From Bradyrhizobium sp. 4 (GTDB lineage: Bacteria > Pseudomonadota > Alphaproteobacteria > Rhizobiales > Xanthobacteraceae): DNA of 64,000 nucleotides. Position 1 is the stretch's first letter. Every line of letters starts with the position of its first letter. Where the stretch lies: contig NZ_CP064686.1 in assembly GCF_023100905.1 (NCBI RefSeq), positions 3,410,001-3,474,000 of the forward strand, in the 5' to 3' direction. Below the pieces are notes generated by a model, which worked only from the letters and a program-made list of their open reading frames with translations, made no database searches and had not been told where the DNA came from. Of this stretch, positions 59,088 to 64,000 are shown one piece after another. Both the position numbers and the translations under genes were made by a program.

Positions 59088-60225
59088 CTGATTCCGTCAG
59101 CCGCGGCGCGTCCTTCGCGAGCCGTTCCAGCATCGTCGTGATCACGTCGATGTCGATGGCGTCCTCGACTCCCGCATCGTCATCGCGACCGGCCAGCTCT
59201 TCGTCATCGACCTCGTTGGCCGCGAGCCGCGGCGCCGCCTCAATCTGGAATTCTCCGTTGAAGATATCGGCGTCGTCGAGCTCCGCGGTATCTTGGTGCG
59301 CTTGCGGGACGCGCTTGTCGATCACATCAATCTCGCGATCGATCGCGGCGAGCTGCGCGGTCTTGAGCTGGGCTGCCTGCGGACGCACGGCGTCGAAATC
59401 CACCGGGCGCGGCTGCCGAGCGTGCGGCGCGCCGGCCGACGCTGCGTTGAGCCAGGGCGCACGGCCATCGTCGCGATCGTGCGGCTCAAAATTGTCCCAG
59501 TTGACGCGGCGCTGGTCGGCGGCCTGGACGCGGATGCGTCCACCGGCGAAGCGGTAGACGACGCTGGCGAGGATGCCGGCAAGCGCCAACGCGCCGCCGA
59601 TCACGAGCAGCAGCATCTGGAGCGAGCCGGTCTGCTTGTCGGCGGTGCTGTCGGCCGCGGCCAGAGCCATCGGAGCAGGGGACTTCGCCGGCTTCGTGGT
59701 CGTCGGCTGCGCAGCGGCCGCCACAGGTGCAGGCGATGGCTGCTCTGTGGGCGCGGCGGACGCCGTGGTGGCGTCGGGCCAGCGCCCCGCGACAGCGGGC
59801 TGCTGAGCGTTGACGTCAGCGGAGGGGCTCGTGGCCTGTTGCGTCGGCGCCGGTCCCGCCTGTGCAGGCGTCTTCACAGCGGCGATGCTCTGCGGCGTCA
59901 GATATTCGGCGCGCGCGTCCTGGACCGAGTGCTGCTGCGGCACGGCTGAATCCGCTGCAAGCGTATCCGGCGCAGCCTGGGCGGTTTGAGTGGCCTTGCC
60001 GCCTTCGGCGCGCAGATACCAGCACTGCCGCTTGGTCGCGCGCTCGAGGCGATAATGCCAATGCTGGCCCTGCGGCGCGGCGCCCTTTGGCGAGCCAAGG
60101 CAGTCGCTCGCGGCATTTGCCGTGCTCGGTGGCGTCGAGGCATTCTGCGATACGGCGGCAAGTGGCGCGCCGGCAATGATGCTGCCTACGAGGGCAGATA
60201 AGAATTTTGCGGTGCGGTTGCCCAT
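59020..60225 (-). CDS. Hypothetical membrane-anchored protein with Ala/Pro-rich and acidic regions
   Basis: About 401 residues from the ATG at 60225 (MGNRTAKFLSALVGSIIAGA), which fits a signal peptide. After it comes a short conserved segment (GQHWHYRLERATKRQCWYL), an Ala/Pro/Thr/Gln-rich linker, a membrane helix around residues 204-224 (MLLLVIGGALALAGILASVV), and an acidic C-terminal domain. Family unknown to me. It overlaps the end of gmk by 68 bases on the other strand. It is the last of three minus-strand genes starting with the caspase-fold gene. Confidence 0.65.
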   Translation of the reverse strand: MGNRTAKFLSALVGSIIAGAPLAAVSQNASTPPSTANAASDCLGSPKGAAPQGQHWHYRLERATKRQCWYLRAEGGKATQTAQAAPDTLAADSAVPQQHSVQDARAEYLTPQSIAAVKTPAQAGPAPTQQATSPSADVNAQQPAVAGRWPDATTASAAPTEQPSPAPVAAAAQPTTTKPAKSPAPMALAAADSTADKQTGSLQMLLLVIGGALALAGILASVVYRFAGGRIRVQAADQRRVNWDNFEPHDRDDGRAPWLNAASAGAPHARQPRPVDFDAVRPQAAQLKTAQLAAIDREIDVIDKRVPQAHQDTAELDDADIFNGEFQIEAAPRLAANEVDDEELAGRDDDAGVEDAIDIDVITTMLERLAKDAPRLTESAISQAGSVAPERSLQDRPAVRA

Positions 60226-60375
60226 CCTGGTCTCCCGATTACGCATGACGCAACTCGTTACCTTCCCTTTGTCGTCAAAGACTTGGGTGGTAATGAGCCG
60301 CAAATCCGGAGAGGATGTGGCTTGAATCGGGCCTGCGCGGCGTTCGTTCCGCCGCGGGATCAGACTTTTTCGCCG

Positions 60376-60876
60376 CTATTGCTTGCTTGAAGTCCAGGTT
60401 CCGCCGCAGCCGTCCGAGCGGCGGAATGATCCGGACCCGCTGCGGCCACCGAGGCGGCCGGAGCCGGTGAAGGTCACGCCATCGCCTTGACCGAACGTGC
60501 TGACCGCGCCGGTTGCGCTGACGGTACCCGTGACGCCTTGGCCTATGACCTTGCCTGAGGAGACCACGACCGCGCCGGACGTGGTTCCACCGCAGCCGAC
60601 GCTGACGACCATCCAGGCGCCGTCGAAACTCCCGCCACCGCCGCCACCACCTCCACCGCCGCGTCGCGAGGAGCTGCGCGGCTCCTCGGCCGGCTTGCTG
60701 CGACGCGCCGAGGGCGCCGGCTCGGCGGAACGGTCCGATCGCGAGCCGGACAGCGATTTCTCGTCATTGCCGATCGAGCCGCCGGCGCTGCCGGATTGTG
60801 CGACGGCGGACGGTGGAGCGATGGTGGCGGACAGGAAGAAGGCGAGGGCAATCGCGGGGATGATGGCATTGCGCAT
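60376..60876 (-). CDS. Hypothetical secreted Gly/Ser-rich protein
   Basis: A 166-residue protein with a signal peptide (MRNAIIPAIALAFFLSATIA). The mature N-terminus is polar and Ser/Arg/Pro-rich, then a run of ten glycines, then a C-terminal domain (FDGAWMVVSVGCGGTTSGAV, TGSGRLGGRSGSGSF, DGCGGTW) with four cysteines or fewer that resembles small beta-rich domains in rhizobial exported proteins. It follows the caspase-fold gene by 27 bases on the same strand, so they are likely co-transcribed. No function can be named. Confidence 0.7.
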   Translation of the reverse strand: MRNAIIPAIALAFFLSATIAPPSAVAQSGSAGGSIGNDEKSLSGSRSDRSAEPAPSARRSKPAEEPRSSSRRGGGGGGGGGGSFDGAWMVVSVGCGGTTSGAVVVSSGKVIGQGVTGTVSATGAVSTFGQGDGVTFTGSGRLGGRSGSGSFRRSDGCGGTWTSSKQ

Positions 60877-60903
60877 GCGTAAAAATCCAAAATGAAAATC
60901 GTA

Positions 60904-62250
60904 TCAGCGGCCGGAGCCGTCGGCACAGACGGAACCGATAATGCGGCAAGCTTTGCCAGCCTTGCCGCATTCGTCAAGCGCGGCGTCTTTCGCGCGCTGC
61001 ACGCTGTCGCGCTGGACCAGCGACCAGGATTTGTCGGAGATCGCGAACGCGCCGCAACGGTTGCCATAGAAGGACAGCTCGATCGGACATTTGGCGCCGG
61101 CGCAATTGCCGCGCGCATCCGCCACCGCCGCGCGCCGCGAGGCGTGGTTCCAGGATATGCCCCATTTGCTGCCGTCGGGGCCGTAGACGATCGAGCCCCA
61201 TGGCTTCAGGTCCTCCATCTTGCGCATCCGCAGCAGCAGGCCTTCGGTGGCTTCGCCCGTCGGCGCCATGGAAATCCGCTGCTGGAGCTTTGTGATCGCG
61301 CGGGTCATTCCGTCAGGGTTGTCAGGATCGAAATTGAGCTCGTAGAGCCGCTCGCTTAGTTCGCTCAGCAGGGCGGCATCGCGCAACGGGACGCGGTCCG
61401 GATCGGCGCGCAGCCGATCCGCCGGCAACGGATCGGGCTGCATCGCTGCGACCTGCGGCGGGGCGGTTTGCGTCGGGGGTACGAAATAGAAGGTGCCGTC
61501 GATCGGCGAGGACGACACCCAGGGCTGCTGCGCGCCGGAGGTGGCGCGCTTCACCGCGAGGCCGACCTGGTTGAAGGTCTGGAACACGTCGAGGCCCGCG
61601 GTCCGGACCGTCGCGGCCAATGCTTTTGTGTAGGGGCTGTGGCCGTCGCTGCCGTCCTGGGCGACGTTGCCGGGTTGCGTTGCGTAGGAGATCAGCGTGC
61701 CCTCGGGCGCGCGCATCTGCGCGAGACCGCCATCGGAGGCGCGCAGGCCGCGCGAGCCGAAGGGGTTGTTGCGGCAGGCGTCCAGGATCACGAGGTTGAG
61801 GCGCGTGCCCGATCCCTGCATCTGGCGCAGCACGAGGTTGACGTCGGTCATCTGGAAGTCGACGTCGGCCTCGCGCGTCGGATTGGCGCCGACCGGCACG
61901 AGATAGTTGGCGCCCGAGACCTGCACGCCGTGGCCGGCATAATAGAACAGCGCGACGTCGGCGCCCTGCACCTGCCGGCCAAAGCTCTGCACCGCCAGGT
62001 CCATCGCGCCCTTGTCGAGATCGAGCTGGGCGCGGCCTCCGACCAGCGTGAAGCCGAGCAAGCCAAGCGTCTCCGCCATCAGGCTCGCGTCCTTGGATGG
62101 ATTGTCGAGCGGCGTGATGTTCTTGTAGGCGGAGTTGCCGACCACGAGCGCGATGCGCTTCTCGGCCGATGCAGGTAGCGTGGCGACGACGAGCAGGGCT
62201 GCGACCAGCGTCGCCAGCCTCGGGACGCGACTGAAAATCCTCGCGCGCAT
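60904..62250 (-). CDS. Caspase-fold (peptidase C14) protein with C-terminal DUF4189 domain
   Basis: A 448-residue secreted protein from the ATG at 62250, signal peptide ending VVATLPASAEK. The caspase-like domain (about residues 31-260) has the catalytic dyad: H107 in YYAGHG and C159 in ILDACRNNP, and the first strand is RIALVVGNSAY. The C-terminal about 80 residues contain ADARGNCAGAKC, YGNRCGAFAISDK and DECGKAGKACRI, a DUF4189 domain with paired cysteines. The combination of a metacaspase-type protease and DUF4189 is known from rhizobia, but its targets are not. It starts a three-gene run with two other exported proteins. Confidence 0.88.
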   Translation of the reverse strand: MRARIFSRVPRLATLVAALLVVATLPASAEKRIALVVGNSAYKNITPLDNPSKDASLMAETLGLLGFTLVGGRAQLDLDKGAMDLAVQSFGRQVQGADVALFYYAGHGVQVSGANYLVPVGANPTREADVDFQMTDVNLVLRQMQGSGTRLNLVILDACRNNPFGSRGLRASDGGLAQMRAPEGTLISYATQPGNVAQDGSDGHSPYTKALAATVRTAGLDVFQTFNQVGLAVKRATSGAQQPWVSSSPIDGTFYFVPPTQTAPPQVAAMQPDPLPADRLRADPDRVPLRDAALLSELSERLYELNFDPDNPDGMTRAITKLQQRISMAPTGEATEGLLLRMRKMEDLKPWGSIVYGPDGSKWGISWNHASRRAAVADARGNCAGAKCPIELSFYGNRCGAFAISDKSWSLVQRDSVQRAKDAALDECGKAGKACRIIGSVCADGSGR

Positions 62251-62327
62251 CAAAATTCCCCAAAATAATGGCGTCAGTCTAGCAGTCCCACGCGCCGGCG
62301 AAAAGCGGTGCGGCATTTGTACAGGCC

Positions 62328-62412
62328 GTCATGCCCGGGCTTGTGCCGGGCATCCACGTCCTTCGTGCTGCGCGGCAAGGCGTGGATGGCCGGGACAAGC
62401 CCGGCCATGACG
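62328..62412. repeat. Dispersed palindromic repeat, family D
   Basis: Two 32-base arms, 62328-62359 and 62381-62412, are inverted copies with 3 mismatches, separated by 21 bases. Each arm carries an inner hairpin CCCGGGCTTGTGCCGGG-like. It lies about 80 bases upstream of the caspase-fold gene start. It is a MITE-like noncoding element. Confidence 0.85.
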
Positions 62413-62735
62413 CGGATAGACTGCGTTATGTATTCGCAGGCGAGGCGCATGCTTGCACGTTCCCGCGGCAGATTCTGCCCGAGCCTTGCCGCCGTTCATC
62501 GCCCAATGGAGGCCAAAGGGCGCAGGGAAGGCCGGGCGCCGGCGGCACCCGTTGGTCCATGCGCTACAGGAATGCAGACGAGGTGGACCGATGGGGTGGC
62601 CGATCGCCCGGCCTTCCCTGCGTGGATGGTTTTAACGGTGTCCTTTGCTCTCCCCGGGAGCGATGCACTATTGCCTCCGGTCGCGGTGCAGGCCTTGTGC
62701 GGCGAGAGGGCTTGGGGCAGGACCGCGGCCTCCTC

Positions 62736-62813
62736 GTCATTGCGAGCGAAGCGAAGCAATCCAGAATCTTTCCGCGGCGGCATTCTGGATTGCTTCGCTG
62801 CGCTCGCAATGAC
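62736..62813. repeat. Dispersed palindromic repeat, family E
   Basis: Arms of 32 bases at 62736-62767 and 62782-62813 are inverted copies with 1 mismatch, separated by 14 bases. The word GTCATTGCGAGCGAAGCGAA starts each arm. Intergenic elements with this sequence are familiar from many Bradyrhizobium-type genomes. It lies 106 bases from the 3' end of the Crp/Fnr gene. Confidence 0.9.
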
Positions 62814-62918
62814 TGCGTGGAGACCGCGTGCGCTATCCTTCCGTCTCGTGTCCCGGACGCAGGCCGACCGGGCTTGCTCGTTGGAGCGCCGGCGCGTCCC
62901 CCGAGTTGCCTGCCTCGC

Positions 62919-63641
62919 TCACGTCAGATAATCCGGCGTGAAATCCGCGAGGGCGCGGAGTTCGTCGGGTTGCAACAGCTCGATCTCGCTTCCCTCCCAG
63001 GCAATCAATCGGCGCCCTCTCAGCTCCTGGATGGTGCGGTTGACGTGGACGATCGACAATCCGCAGGCATCGGCGAGATGCCGCTGCGTCATCGGCATCT
63101 GGAAGCGGCGGTTCTTGACGAGGCCCACGACCTCCAGCCTTGCGGCGAGCTCACAGATCAGATGCGCTACTTTCGGCAGTGCCGCCTGTGCACCGAGGCG
63201 CGCGATCCATTGTCGCGAGATCGCCGCATCGATCAGCGTCTCGCGCCAGAACGCGCGGGTCAGGTGAATGGAGCCGTCGAGCAGCTGCTTGAGTTGGCTG
63301 TGTGCGACGTAGCCGACGATGGTGGGGCCAAGACCGACGAGGTCCGCATCCATCGGCGAGACCAGCAGCGTGTGCAGGCACGGCATGTCGCCCGGAACGT
63401 GGAAGGCGAGGATTTGGCTGCGATCGCCGACGATGCGAGCCTGGTAGAGAAAGCCGCTGACGACGAAAACGCAGCGAGAGGCATCTTCACCCTGGCGCAG
63501 CACGATCTCGCCGTCCGAAACCTGACGGAGCGTGGACGGCAGGCCAGCGATCTGGCGGCGTTCGTCTTCTGAGAGGCCTTCAATCGCCTGGAGATGAGCG
63601 ATGAACTTCGGGTGCGGCATGGACAAGAGGAGGTGTTTCAC
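62919..63641 (-). CDS. Crp/Fnr family transcriptional regulator
   Basis: A 240-residue regulator. The N-terminal cyclic-nucleotide-binding fold (about residues 30-140) contains VLRQGEDASRCVFVVSGFLY and LAFHVPGDMPCLHTLL, but no cysteine cluster for an iron-sulfur group. The C-terminal HTH is MTQRHLADACGLSIVHVNRTIQ-like (about residues 180-205). It starts at a GTG at 63641 overlapping the stop of the preceding 79-residue gene (GTGA), with an alternative ATG at 63620. The effector is unknown; proteins of this subgroup respond to stress rather than to oxygen. Confidence 0.88.
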   Translation of the reverse strand: MKHLLLSMPHPKFIAHLQAIEGLSEDERRQIAGLPSTLRQVSDGEIVLRQGEDASRCVFVVSGFLYQARIVGDRSQILAFHVPGDMPCLHTLLVSPMDADLVGLGPTIVGYVAHSQLKQLLDGSIHLTRAFWRETLIDAAISRQWIARLGAQAALPKVAHLICELAARLEVVGLVKNRRFQMPMTQRHLADACGLSIVHVNRTIQELRGRRLIAWEGSEIELLQPDELRALADFTPDYLT

Positions 63642-63877
63642 TCGTCACGCGGCATCGCCGGGTCGAGCAGGCGTTGGGAGAGTTTTGCGATGGTCCAATC
63701 GGAGACGGGAACCGCCTGGAACTCGCGGATGGCGCGCGCAAGCTCCTGATCCGACATCGGCTGCGCCGGCTCCTTCAACCTGCCCTGCAGGAAGGCATGG
63801 CTGATACTGTCCAGGTGCTCGCCCGAATCCGGTGCGAACAGGTGGCGAATGCGCTTCAGGATCGTCGTAGAGCTCAT
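63638..63877 (-). CDS. Hypothetical 79-residue protein coupled to the Crp/Fnr gene
   Basis: A 79-residue soluble protein from the ATG at 63877: MSSTTILKRIRHLFAPDSGE at the start, then HLDSISHAFLQGRLKEPAQP and ELARAIREFQAVPVSDWTIA. It is helical and charged, with no signal or membrane segment. The stop overlaps the GTG of the Crp/Fnr gene, so the two are co-translated. I do not recognise the family; it may modulate the regulator or be unrelated to it. It reads from near the window edge and could be longer upstream. Confidence 0.6.
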   Translation of the reverse strand: MSSTTILKRIRHLFAPDSGEHLDSISHAFLQGRLKEPAQPMSDQELARAIREFQAVPVSDWTIAKLSQRLLDPAMPRDE

Positions 63878-64000
63878 GCGAATGGCGGGTGCAGTCCGCG
63901 ATCGAGGGACGGTGGGCTGCGACCAAGTAATGTCGCAGACCGGTAGCAACCTGTGCTTCCGACCAGCGTTCTAGTCCGCTGGATATGGGACAGATGTATC

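Noticed and set aside
60620..60670. GC-rich trinucleotide stretch as a separate repeat element
   Set aside because: It simply codes for the ten-glycine run in the secreted protein at 60376-60876.
62331..63572. A 413-codon plus-strand frame across the Crp/Fnr gene
   Set aside because: It runs through two palindromic repeats and opposite a clear regulator; no ribosome site or domain.

Overview
The window looks like chromosomal DNA from a GC-rich alphaproteobacterium of the Bradyrhizobium / Nitrobacteraceae type. The evidence is the protein families (PAS_5 protein, DUF47-Pit pair, NnrU, many Liv-type binding proteins), frequent GTG and TTG starts, and several dispersed palindromic intergenic repeats of the kind common in that group. 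The genus is inferred from recognition, not from a search. About 72 genes are supported. I see no tRNA, rRNA, CRISPR array, prophage or insertion sequence with a transposase.

Layout. 0-8.7 kb: small unrelated units: an acetyltransferase, a beta-lactamase-fold hydrolase, a tightly packed DUF2892 / ECF sigma / AhpD-like set, a YfcG-type glutathione transferase, and a TetR-TauE pair. 9.0-13.7 kb: a complete branched-chain amino-acid-type ABC operon (livG-livF-binding protein-livH-livM) with a strong hairpin after the binding-protein gene. 13.8-15.9 kb: a Pho-box-preceded DUF47-pit phosphate uptake pair, convergent with a guanidinium exporter gene (gdx) that carries a guanidine-II riboswitch. 16-24.9 kb: prfC, a secreted protein, nnrU, an acyl-CoA synthetase, and a YfgM-like protein / lipoprotein / der / MFS run. 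25-32.3 kb (minus strand): an orphan Liv-type binding protein, a beta-propeller protein, an SDR, purF, cvpA and radA. 32.4-41 kb: accessory genes, including a periplasmic binding protein overlapping a GGDEF-EAL enzyme, a second TauE, an L,D-transpeptidase, hydrolases and xthA. 41-50 kb (mostly minus): alr, dnaB, cfa, rplI, a DUF2232 membrane protein, rpsR and rpsF, with a cytochrome-like secreted protein and a thioesterase gene remnant between them. 50.3-52.1 kb: a TetR-desaturase module. 52.3-59.1 kb: fabD, fabG, acpP, fabF, mltG, yicC, gmk (fatty-acid and cell-envelope core). 59-63.9 kb (minus): three secreted or membrane proteins including a caspase-fold protein, two large palindromic repeats, and a Crp/Fnr regulator.

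How it fits together. Lipid synthesis and remodelling recur (fabD to fabF, cfa, desaturase, acyl-CoA synthetase), as do envelope proteins (mltG, YkuD, lipoprotein, secreted low-complexity proteins). The best regulatory finds are the guanidine-II riboswitch whose hairpin can pair with the gdx ribosome-binding site, the Pho box before DUF47-pit, a perfect operator-like palindrome before the TetR-desaturase pair, and a possible ribosome-site-sequestering leader before rpsF. The most system-like accessory loci are the binding protein / GGDEF-EAL pair, which resembles NspS-MbaA signalling, and the DUF2892 / ECF sigma / AhpD-like trio, which may be a redox-linked sigma module.
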